Shown piece by piece: positions 1 through 8,823 of a stretch of 64,000 bases of DNA. A model generated the notes under the pieces. That model ran no database searches. It was given only the letters and a program-made list of their open reading frames with translations, and was not told the origin of the DNA. Made by a program: the position numbers and the translations under genes. Source of the DNA: Naumovozyma dairenensis CBS 421 (taxonomy: Eukaryota > Ascomycota > Saccharomycetes > Saccharomycetales > Saccharomycetaceae); contig NC_016485.2 in NCBI RefSeq assembly GCF_000227115.2, positions 968,025-1,032,024 of the forward strand. The letters are read 5' to 3'. Position 1 is the first letter of the stretch. Each line of letters starts with the position of its first letter.

Positions 1-25
1 CAATTAAGATATTACCTCATCATAA

Positions 26-592
26 AAAAACTGCGTAACTAACGAGCAAGGGACCAAAAAAAAGCTTCCTTCTATTAAACAATTTATTCGAAGGACAATA
101 CGGTGTTCGACAGTCAACATGCCAACAGTGTTGGCAACGGTCTGCTACGTAGCCCGGTTAAGTAGTATTATCCCTAGAGACGCAATATGTCTTCCTTCCA
201 CATTACACCGTTTGTTTTTATCTTCTCTTATTTTGAGCTGTAAATTCCATAATGAGGCAGCACCTTCTTTTAGACAATGGGTCGATTATAGTGGAGACTA
301 TTTTACGCTTCAAGACCTAGTGGCAATGGAGAAGGAAATGATGAACTTGCTAGATTATAATTTGTTGATTAAAAGTACAGAATTTTTTTCTGTATTGAAT
401 CCCTTATTGGAGCCAATTTCTCAAGATTTAAAACATATAATCCTACAAAAACAAAAAGTAAAGAACGTTCTCCAAATAACCTATAAACCTCACAGACGTA
501 CATATCGAATATCAGACAAGAATATAGGGCCGCCGGGATGTTTCTCCCAGAGTGCTCTGCAGAGTCTGTTATTGATATTAGAAATTTGCTAA
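26..592 (+). pseudogene. Pho85-type cyclin (PCL1/PCL2/PCL9-like) relic
   Basis: The frame open from 26 to 592 carries a cyclin box typical of Pho85 cyclins. Visible marks are PTVLATVCYVARL, then a segment aligning with the family's TRHRIFL-helix (here STLHRLFLSSLIL), CKFHN, and MEKEMMNLLDYNL. These cyclins activate the kinase Pho85 at the start of the cell cycle and in polarity. The first ATG (119) lies inside the cyclin box. Recognisable family sequence (QFIRRTIRCSTVN) continues upstream of it to about 80, and an in-frame stop sits at 23-25, so the N-terminal half of the box has no start codon. About 188 codons remain against about 280-310 in S. cerevisiae Pcl1/Pcl2. The frame after the box does not resemble a normal C-terminus. 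The most likely reading is a 5'-truncated pseudogene. A lost upstream exon is possible, since a TAACTAAC sequence lies at about 36-43, but no donor site can be seen because the window begins here. Confidence 0.6.
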
Positions 593-2320
593 ATGTAGGT
601 ATGTTAACATACTGAATCGTTATAAAGCGACCTTATTGCCAACTTCTCGAGAAGCCCATGCTTGGATAGGAAATATTCCCGGGAAAGTATAGGTAATTAC
701 GTTCTGAACGGGAGTCCGAAAGACCGGGGCAAGCTTGGGCTTAGGAGGAAAAGGAGATTTTGAACTTTTTATAACGGTTTTGATTTACTGTGAATACACT
801 TTTCCTGGGCCAACACTAACTGGTCTGAAAACTCGATCATTCATGAGTAATAAACACATGCACAGGGGAATACATCTTTAAGAAAAGTAATACACGCGTG
901 GTGTACGGATGTTTGTATGCATAATACACAGTAAGGAGCTTATTATACAAGTCTGAAATGGAGTGCCCGTGCGAACACTGTTCACGGGGAGTGCCGTTTC
1001 GATGATTGAGTTAACTACCAGCACCGAACTTTTGAACTTTGAAATGATTAAACCCCGTACATCACAGCTAGTGAAGTCTCTGATGTAGGGTAAAGTCTGT
1101 CACTTCACTACGTAAGAAGGAAATGAAATGATGAAAATAACCTACTACGTACTTGCTAAGATCATGAAGGAAACACTTCTACAAGCGATATAAAATGGAG
1201 TATGCTGTGTATTATGCGGTCTCTGAGAAGGGATATACTCCAGTATCTCTTACAGCGAAAAAGTTTCTATACCCAGTTCCTCTAAACTATAGGTTCTGAA
1301 CTATTAACCCCGCGTTTTAGTGCTTCGTAAAGGTTGGGTCCATAAAATAATTATCTAGATGTAGGATTTCATTGTTCTATTCTTCAACTATATCAACTAA
1401 GCTATAACTGTAGAGGGCCTACTTTAATACATTCGTACACCTCCGCAATTTATTTGACTTATGTATTCCGTCAGCATTGTAATTTGTTTCATCGACGATA
1501 CTTGACATTGATTTAGTAGCTTTAACTCATTGCTAGGTTTATTGGTTTAAGTATGGGATACTATAGGTTGAATACTAGTTGTGCCCTGACGAAGTATAAC
1601 AAGGAGCATATTAAAGTGTAAAACCCGCATATGTGACACCCAAAGCTTGACGATCCTTTCAAGAACTACTAATGACACATTTGTAACCGAAGCTACTTAA
1701 GAGAACGTTATTAATCTTAGAATCCTTGAGTATTCACTTTAATATCCTCTCTGCTTCTTATATAAAATAAGTAACTGAAACTAGAGCTATATTTCATATA
1801 TGACCGTATTAAAGCATAATCCTGAACTATCAAGAAGAAGTAAGTTACGCCTAACATAGTCAATTAGTTAATATAAAGTGGGTCACTAGAGGCGAAGAAA
1901 TGGAGAGCATGTTAAGGCCATTCGTAATGTTAACTATTTACATAGACCATAGAATCACACCGACGGTTGTATTCTTGTATTACTGAATAGACTGCTCATC
2001 TTTTTGCCATATGGTGAGCCATACCATCGCAGGGAATATCTCTTTCCTAGTCGATAGCTTGACGTATCAATATGTCCTCTAGCGAGGATGCCAGAAGTTA
2101 TTTCAGGCATGAAGTATATTACTTAATGGGAGTTCTAAAATCGTGAAATCCCTTTTGCAACATATCGGCCATATTTGCACTTATATATGATTTTTATCTT
2201 AATGAAAGTAAAAATTATAATCTTTCCATTATTTATTTGCATATTACTTATTACTTATTAAAATTGTAGAAATATAACAATGGATGAAAAAAGCGAATGA
2301 GACTATTTTAGCGCCAAAAC
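593..2320. other. gene-free stretch with telomere-core-like motifs
   Basis: No convincing reading frame or RNA gene was seen. It contains GTGGTGTACGGATG at 898-911 and its near inverse CCCCGTACATCAC at 1053-1065, and a short hairpin (GTGAAGT/ACTTCAC) at about 1071-1110. The sequence looks like decayed intergenic DNA, possibly old relics that can no longer be classified. Confidence 0.5.
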
Positions 2321-2590
2321 TTAAAAAATAGCAGAAAGCTTTTGCTTGCATCTCTTAAAAAAGCTTGGTTTCTTTTCCGCCGTTTGGGCGTTTTTAGAGG
2401 GTTCTGCCTTTTCTTCTGGAGCTGGAACTTCAGGTTCTTTACTTTCTGTAGCTCCAGTATTTTGCTCTAAGGATTCTGCTTTGATGTCTTCATTTTTCGT
2501 TGGCACGTCTGCATTCTGTTGTTCAACTACTTCTTGTGTTTGTTCATCTACTTGTGGGACTGAGACTTGTTCTTCTTTTGTTTCTGACAT
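2321..2590 (-). CDS. ZEO1: Zeo1-like small acidic peripheral membrane protein
   Basis: This 89-residue, highly charged protein begins MSETKEEQ and is rich in Glu, Lys, Gln and Ala, with no membrane segment. Its end, KKPSFFKRCKQKLSAIF, matches in pattern the C-terminus of S. cerevisiae Zeo1 (GGFLKKLNRKIASIFN), a plasma-membrane-associated protein that binds the sensor Mid2 and dampens the Pkc1-Mpk1 cell-wall integrity pathway. The amphipathic basic-aromatic tail, with one cysteine, is a plausible membrane anchor. It is shorter than Zeo1 (113 residues), mainly in the repetitive acidic middle. Synteny supports the call: in S. cerevisiae ZEO1 (YOL109W) neighbours INO4 (YOL108C), and here INO4 is the next protein gene outside the mobile DNA. 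Unlike in S. cerevisiae, this gene lies on the same strand as INO4, so it has been inverted locally. The overlapping plus-strand frame is a shadow. Confidence 0.68.
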   Translation of the reverse strand: MSETKEEQVSVPQVDEQTQEVVEQQNADVPTKNEDIKAESLEQNTGATESKEPEVPAPEEKAEPSKNAQTAEKKPSFFKRCKQKLSAIF

Positions 2591-3566
2591 TATGGAGGCT
2601 TTTAATTTTAACCACGTATGGAGCAGTTATTTAGAGGAAATAAATTAAGAGGTTCTCAAATGAAAATAACAACGGACAACAGGAACAGAAAACAGAAAAG
2701 ACAATTCATTATCGTTGCCTTTATATGAATAAACGCATATGTGACAAGTACAGCACCGTTCTCTCTTTGCAGTTTACCCAAAATCACAATGGCGCCAGTA
2801 ATACGTGGTCATTGTCCAAGAATAGAAGCACTACGTCAGTACGTAGTACGTACGTATTAATATTTGGTATAGGGTTTATTATGATAGCGATGGTTTCCTC
2901 AGTTCAAAGAAAGTAAATCGATGAATTTCCTACATAGATTCTTCTGTGACAATGTCATTGTGGCGGTGCCGATTGTTTCGATTAAATTCTAGGAAATTCT
3001 ACGTCCAATGTACTTTGGGAGATACATGCGTACAATGGTTTGCTACAGCTTCCGACTGGAAAATTCAGATTCAGGGACTGCGTTAGTTTCTTAGGAAAAG
3101 CAAGTCCGGTAATATTACGTATGGAAAAACCAGGTCCAAACACGCTAGAAAAGTGAATACATTACCTAATAGGGAAATACTTGTGAAAATGTTCCGTTCA
3201 TAGTACGGTACATTAGTGTTGTGATGGTTCGAAAACCCTTCTTTTTTTGTTTCAAAGCTTAGAAGAAAATGGCAGTACAGTGTTTTGCTGGACCGAACCA
3301 GGCCAGTACGGAAAAACTAGAAAACTCATCTGAGATATTGAGATGATGAAAACCCTCTCAACTAAGCTTATGGGGAGGGGAGGGGGCGCGAAATTTTTCA
3401 AGAGGATGCCCAAGTGGCCCTGTCCTACCGTAGGACTCCTATGGGCAATCTACTCAAAAAGAATTGCCCGAAGATGTCTCAATTCAAACAGGTGATCTCA
3501 GAAATACTTTACGTCTAAATGAGGTTTAACAACTGGTTTATGTCCTCTTGCAAAGGAACTTGTATA
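2591..3566. other. upstream region of the ZEO1-like gene
   Basis: No gene was seen. A G-rich run at 3372-3386 contains two adjacent AGGGG stress-response (Msn2/4-type) cores, about 790 bases upstream of the ZEO1-like start. That is far for a yeast promoter, so regulation by them is uncertain. Short frames here have no recognisable composition. Confidence 0.35.
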
Positions 3567-3921
3567 CAGGCCTGGGACGGATAGGATTTTTGGTCTATCC
3601 TAAGGGATTTTGGGCATACCCTACCTTTTTTATTCCCTAGTGAAAATCTTAAATCCAGTCCTAATCCTATCCTAACCCAAAGTCTATCCTAATCCAATCC
3701 ATTTTTTTTATTATATAATTTATGAGAAAATCCTATAAAAATCATATTATACGACTACTATTTTGCAATTTTTTTTTCAATCCATGCCCCAATCCATGGC
3801 CAGAATAGACCAACCCAGCTCTCAATCCATAAAATTTGATTTCTACCCTACCTTTTTTTCAAAATTTTCACGCCCAATCCTTGCTTTTTCAATCCATTAA
3901 TCCTAATCCGTCCCAGGCCTG
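3567..3921 (+). mobile_element. hAT-like MITE, copy 1
   Basis: This 355-bp segment begins CAGGCCTGGGACGGAT and ends with its reverse complement (ATCCGTCCCAGGCCTG), giving terminal inverted repeats of about 16 bp. It is flanked by CTTGTATA (3559-3566) and CTTGTATT (3922-3929), a 7-of-8 match to an 8-bp target duplication. CAG-starting termini with 8-bp duplications are the hallmark of the hAT superfamily. The interior is packed with short repeats of TCCTAATCC, AATCCAT and TATCCTA type on one strand, like the subterminal transposase-binding motifs of hAT elements. There is no coding capacity, so it must be mobilised by a transposase encoded elsewhere. A near-identical copy lies inverted at 53081-53432. 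hAT elements (Rover, Roamer, the domesticated Kat1) are known in this yeast family, but I cannot say whether this is one of the described types. Confidence 0.75.
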
Positions 3922-5433
3922 CTTGTATTGTGTGTCATATAGTTGTACCCTTTGTATCCATACATATTTATTCATATATAACAGTAATATCCCGGTCTAT
4001 ATCAGTAGTCAAGATAAATAATGATTGACTTTTATGCCCTAAAAAATTCTGAACAAATGCTTTGCTTAGGTCCCCTATTTTTGCCCGAAACTTATTAAAA
4101 AAAAGACACCTTCAGCCCAGCCGGGTGGCGGGCAAATTTAACCACTATGCCTAGCATTAAGTTGAGACTCTCCCTACTAATTTAGCAGAGTGAAATGTAA
4201 TTATTTTTAGTTATGTCAGTACGTAATTATGGAAGATACTAAAACGAGCGTACAACTTATGCATATACATAATCAACTCAGAAATCTTATCAGTGAAACA
4301 ACTGTCGTCAAACATTTTTAGAATCTGGGAAAGCAGCAATAAGTCTGTTGAGGAAGCACTAGTGTCATGGTAACCGGGTTGTTCTTGTACCATGAAGTAT
4401 ACGTAAGTAGGTGCCTGGGTTTGGGTAGACAAGAAAATGATTGGAATTCGTCACACATATACCCTTAAGTTTTCAACATTGCTCTTTTAGTTGTTATTAA
4501 TATGTTATGAAGTTCACACTACATAATTAATATATAATGGGCTAGGTGTTAATTGATTAATCTATGCTTGCCTTCGAGCTCTTTCTAGCTACTAATGAAT
4601 AATCTTAGGAGTAGTCTAATATTCTCTCTGATACCTATCCTCCCCCATAATATTCCACACAATTTAATAGTTATATTCCCCTTTCGCTAGCTACAAAGTC
4701 ACTTACAGAGGAAGTTCGTCCGAACGAAGTTCTCAAGTTTGGGTTTGCACTAAAAACCGAAAGAAAAGAAGCGGTATGCCTAAAACCTACAGCTAGAAAG
4801 GTTTTTTACTATATATATATATATATATATATATACGTAGATTATTGAGCAATAAATAGAATATTATTAGAAGATTCGTGTCACGGTATAAATAACTGTC
4901 ATGTTGTCAATTCACTCGGAAGCAACTGTTCCAGTTAACCCTGTATTATTATAACTGTAAGATTCCATTGTAGATTAAGATTAGTGCTAAATATGAAGTT
5001 TAATAAGAGTAATTTAATATCCTCCTTTTAATGTATGTAAAAGAGTTCGGTTTCTTAAATATAAATACTAAATAAAATGCATATAAAAAATAATAACATA
5101 AAAATAAAAACAGGAGAAAGAGAAATCGATACTTCGAGTTATGGGTCCATATATTCTGTCGATGGTTGAATAGATAATACGAGATCATAGTTTTATCGTT
5201 GGCATATGAATTGATTGACTAATTTGGTATTCATCAATCGCGTCGGGTCGTGCCAATACTCACTCGGGTTCCTTTTATATTTGGTAATCAGTTTGTGTCT
5301 GTTATAGAAGGCTTTGTAGCAAACTGGATGTCTTGACCTTTACCATAGAGTAGTAATAGTACCTTTATCTTGAATAATGTTCGAGCACAATTAAATTTAT
5401 ACTATATTATAGTTTTGTTAAAACCAAAAAAAT
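3922..5433. other. gene-free stretch with TA microsatellite
   Basis: No supported gene was seen. A (TA)n run lies at about 4810-4835. The short minus frame at 4211-4432 has no family resemblance. The sequence just left of 5434 is A-rich and holds the T-run that terminates the neighbouring tRNA gene. Confidence 0.4.
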
Positions 5434-5504
5434 GAGCGGTACGAGAATCGAACCCGTGTCTCCACCTTGGAAGGGTGGAATGATAACCACTACACTAACC
5501 GCCC
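5434..5504 (-). tRNA. tRNA-Gly(UCC)
   Basis: Read on the minus strand the gene starts GGGCGGTTAGTGTAGTGG and ends GTTCGATTCTCGTACCGCTC. The acceptor stem GGGCGGT/ACCGCTC pairs over seven positions with one G-U. The anticodon loop is CTTCCAA (anticodon TCC), and the T-arm has the standard TTCGATT loop. The B box GGGTTCGATTC is intact. Seven Ts follow on the minus strand (plus 5425-5432), a pol III terminator. The gene closely resembles S. cerevisiae tRNA-Gly(UCC). From memory, that species also has a copy on chromosome XV near ZEO1/INO4, which would fit the synteny. An LTR-like sequence starts about 236 bp upstream, the usual Ty1-type target window. Confidence 0.93.
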
Positions 5505-5739
5505 TCTTCTCTTAGTGTATTGTAGTGAGTGAACTTTGGAAGTCGGACTTTACTACCCGTCAATGATGTCACGGATATCTAATATCGGTCGCTGATGGTG
5601 TATCGTCAGATCAAAGAGGATTCATAGCCTGTGGTTAGTAAGACTAACAAGGAGTAGAAACGAGATCTTTAGTGCGGGGTTATCCTATTGTAGATAGTGT
5701 AATCCTGCAGGTTGTGTACGAGCTCTTAGAGAGTTGTAG

Positions 5740-7529
5740 TGTCGGAATTATAATGTATCTGGCACATAGTGTACAGACACGTGGTTTCGTACAACACGAT
5801 ATATGTTTTCTATATAAGAAAATTTTTATTCCATATGTAAAGTGTATAATATATATTACTCTCCTGTCCTAGGACGGGGAGGAGCAATTCTGCAACGAAT
5901 CTACCTATAAGGTCAGGTCCTGCAGTCTAATCTGCATCCAATATATGGTTTAATATGTTATATTCCCTAAAAAGCAATATGCTTCGAATATGGTAGCGTT
6001 TAAAGTTGCACCCTGACCGCAAGGGTTGTTAAGATTTGAGGATCAATAGATGGTGCGTAGTAACTGATTGCTGCTACGGAATTACATATACCCTTTGGAT
6101 GCTACTGGAAATNNNNNNNNNNNNNNNNNNNNNNNNNNNNNNNNNNNNNNNNNNNNNNNNNNNNNNNNNNNNNNNNNNNNNNNNNNNNNNNNNNNNNNNN
6201 NNNNNNNNNNNNCAATATATGTTTAATATGTTATATTCCCTAAAAGCAATATGCTTCGAATATGTAGCAACTGCGTTTAGTGTTAGATACGTTCTGAAAC
6301 AAAGGGTTGAGTCAGAGTCTTGAGAAGATCCAAGATCCTTCCAAGGGATATATAAGAGGCAAGGATATCTTCTTAGAGCCGTATATTCTGCATATGTAGT
6401 TTATGTAATAGCATAGAACTAAGTAACAACGAAGTAACTAAGTAATTAAGTACTTTATAAACATATTTTCAAACCTTTCAAACAACAACGACAAAATGAA
6501 CAACAATCAAGATTTTCACAACAATTTGTCTGAGGACGTAGTCCTTTCTGACGATGTCCCAACGCCTTTACTACATGAAATTGTATTTTTGAACCAGTAT
6601 TTTTATTGGAATTTGTCTAGACTTTGTATTTTTTCACTGGATATTACGATTCACAATGTATCAATAGTAAGTAGTTATAACGTAATAATACAAAATAAAC
6701 GTAAAAGGTCCTTGGTTTCTTTATATAGTTACATAAAGTGTTATGTAAAGTACATGAATTATATAAGGTGTTATTTTCCTTTGACGATATTTGACGTGCA
6801 ACAAGATCCTTTTGTACGGGTTACAGTGTCGGTAACTTAAGGGTGAAACAATACCGCTTTTAGATATATATTTCAAAGACTCTATGAGGCTTAATATTAA
6901 CATATACATTATATTGGCTTTTAATTAAGGCAATGATCATTGGTTGTAAAAAGTGAAGGTAATTTTTAATAGAATAAAAGTTCTATATTCTCCTCTGTTT
7001 TATGTATACAAATAATGGGTAATAATCAATAATATTCTAATATACAGTTGTTGTGTTGCTTTCAAAAGACAGTTCCTTATTTTGGATACTTTTCATTTTG
7101 TTAATCGTCATCAACTAGATATTTACGATTTGGCGTCATATTTTTAATTCCAAATCAAGAAACTAGTTCAGAACAAGGTGTTGTACAAAATACAAATGCC
7201 AATGTAGCGTGCCCAAATATTTTTAAGAAAGGAAGGTTAAGAACAAGAAAAAAGAAATTTACAGATACAAAAGCAAAGTATTCGAGGTGATATTGCTTCT
7301 TAGGAGATATAACATATTAAATCATATATTGGATGCACCTTAGACTGCAGGATCTGACCTTATAGGTAGATTCGTTGTCAGAATTGCTCCTTCCCGTCCT
7401 AGGACAGGAATGTAATATATATTATACACTTTACGTATGAAATAAAACTTTTTTATATAGAAAACATATATTTTGTTGTACGAAACCACGTGTCTGTACA
7501 CTATGTGCCAGATACATATAATTCCGACA
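5740..7529. mobile_element. LTR-retrotransposon relics in inverted arrangement
   Basis: Two 250-bp arms, 5740-5992 (plus) and 7278-7529 (minus), are reverse complements of each other with few differences. Each outer end begins TGTCGGAATTAT, like the 5' end of Ty1/Ty4-type LTRs. Between them, after the N gap, are a TATA element (GATATATAAGAGG, about 6346), an A-rich leader and an ATG at 6496 opening a 114-codon frame starting MNNNQDFHNN. That is the layout of an LTR promoter, leader and gag start, although the frame decays and resembles no Gag I know. A second short open stretch (7105-7290, ending PNIFKKGRLRTRKKK... stop) lies next to the right arm and is unassigned. This is probably two insertions in opposite orientation, or one rearranged element. 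A long-TIR DNA transposon is less likely, since no target duplication is visible. Confidence 0.45.
6113..6212. other. assembly gap of 100 N
   Basis: Exactly 100 undetermined bases, the usual placeholder for a gap of unknown length. The 58 bases from 5939 and the 54 bases from 6213 are the same sequence apart from single-base length differences, so the contig ends either overlap or are two copies of one repeat. Confidence 0.97.
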
Positions 7530-7654
7530 AAAAAGATACCTCCAACATCTGTTTTTGTATGATTTCAAAAATCTAACACCTATTTTGTTCGGTTTTCGGG
7601 ATAAGTCACTGAGATTGTTTATGATCCTCAAATAAAAAGTTGCAAAAAAACAAT

Positions 7655-7732
7655 CGACCCCAGTGAGGATTGAACTCACGATCTTGCGATTAACTAGTCG
7701 CGCGTCCTTAAACCAGCTTGGTCCATGGAGTC
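7655..7732 (-). tRNA. tRNA-Asn(GUU) with four one-base insertions as assembled
   Basis: Read on the minus strand this matches the yeast tRNA-Asn(GUU) gene (GACTCCATGG at the start, AATCGCAAGATCGTGAG in the anticodon-variable part, CTCACTGGGGTCG at the end). It is 78 bases instead of 74. The extra bases fall after GACTCCATGG, in the D loop (GGTTTAAGG), before CGCGCGAC, and inside the anticodon loop (CTAGTTAA instead of CTGTTAA). With them the anticodon loop has eight bases and the D-arm cannot pair normally. The T-arm and acceptor stem are intact, and a seven-T terminator follows (plus 7644-7650). It is either a decayed tRNA gene or, more likely given the error pattern around it, a functional gene with consensus errors. 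The Ty3-type element begins 17 bp upstream of its 5' end. Confidence 0.8.
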
Positions 7733-7749
7733 CCCTAATTTGCTTTTTT

Positions 7750-8790
7750 TGTAAAAATATGATTTGGTATATTAGTTTTGAATCTTGATTTTCTGACGAG
7801 AAGACTATAAGATTCTTATGAAATGTATGATTTTTGTTGCTCTCTTCTTATATAGTATAAAATAGATAACTAATAAAAGATATAAAGTAACGACTGAAAC
7901 GTTTCTAATTCCAGCTCGACCCTTAGTCCTTTTATATCTTTCAAAATTATTTTATCTAATCGCTTGCCCGTCATAGTTAGCTTAGATAATCAACGAGCTT
8001 ATTTAATCATATTTCGTTCTGGAACATTTGATAATTTGGGGATCATATTGTATCATAGACGTACTCCTTAATCTTGTGTTACTCCTTATGTTATTCTGTT
8101 TCATTGTAATGCACTGTGTTACTAAAATAGGAGTAGGATAAAGATTGGATAGGACAATAATAGAATGGTAATAGAATGTAGAAGTAGGGANNNNNNNNNN
8201 NNNNNNNNNNTAAAGTAATAAACTTGGTAAGTCAATAAATTACTTAGAAGTTCATATAATAATCTCGTTGAAGTCATGCATGCATAAACAAAATTCGTAA
8301 TCATGAACACCGCTCTCAAAGTACCTTTCGACTAGGTGACTCCGCAGGACACTCTAAATACTTGTAGGTTTGATTAGGAGAGACTAATCCAGGACGCCTG
8401 AGTAAACACTCAGCAAAACCATACAACTTAACCGACCCAATACATAACTTTTAGTACGCATGGCCGGCCGAAACCGTAGACGTGGCTGCAATCAAAACAA
8501 TCTTAATAATAATAAGATAACACTTGCATGGCATTCGACTTAATTCAACAAACGATATTCAATTATAATTCAATAAACGTTATACAGCTACAAACATGTA
8601 TGGTGCATAACATAGTTCGGGTCATTACTTCGAACCTGGTGAACTTCATAATAATAATTCTTGACTTGCTTTTCTAAAACGACTCATAACATCATGACAG
8701 TAATTACTCAAATAATAATAAATAAACATACTTCTTTGTGAAACTTTGGCATGACGCCAACAGTTCGTAATCCTAATCGGATATCTTACA
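7750..8790 (-). repeat. 3' LTR of the Ty3-like element (left copy, gapped)
   Basis: This copy aligns with 13188-14298 along its whole length, apart from a hole where 20 Ns replace about 100 bases and many one- to three-base insertions relative to the right copy. It starts next to the tRNA-Asn (plus-strand end TGTAAAAATATG) and ends ATCTTACA next to the polypurine tract. At about 1.1 kb it is roughly three times the length of the S. cerevisiae Ty3 LTR (sigma, about 340 bp). Confidence 0.92.
8191..8210. other. 20-N gap inside the left LTR
   Basis: Twenty undetermined bases. The right LTR has about 100 bp between the same flanking sequences (about 13622-13722), so the gap is undersized. Confidence 0.95.
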
Positions 8791-8810
8791 TTTTCCCCCG
8801 TTTTCTAAAA
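8791..8810 (-). promoter_or_regulatory. Polypurine tract, plus-strand primer site of the Ty3-like element
   Basis: On the minus strand the bases directly before the 3' LTR read AGAAAACGGGGGAAAA. This purine run abuts the LTR start TGTAAGAT, as needed for priming second-strand synthesis. Confidence 0.85.
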
Positions 8811-8823
8811 GCTGGTCCCCAGC

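Noticed and set aside
2346..2648. 100-codon plus-strand frame opposite the ZEO1-like gene
   Set aside because: It is the antisense of a Glu/Lys-rich gene, giving Ser/Phe/Cys-rich nonsense. The minus frame has family similarity.
6496..6840. 114-codon frame after an LTR-like leader as an independent host gene
   Set aside because: Context (TATA, leader, LTR-like arms, N gap) suggests decayed retrotransposon sequence, and nothing links it to a host family.
5740..7529. Mutator-like DNA transposon with long terminal inverted repeats
   Set aside because: The 9-bp flanks do not match, and the TGT ends plus an internal TATA and leader fit LTRs better. The idea is kept only as an alternative in the element entry.
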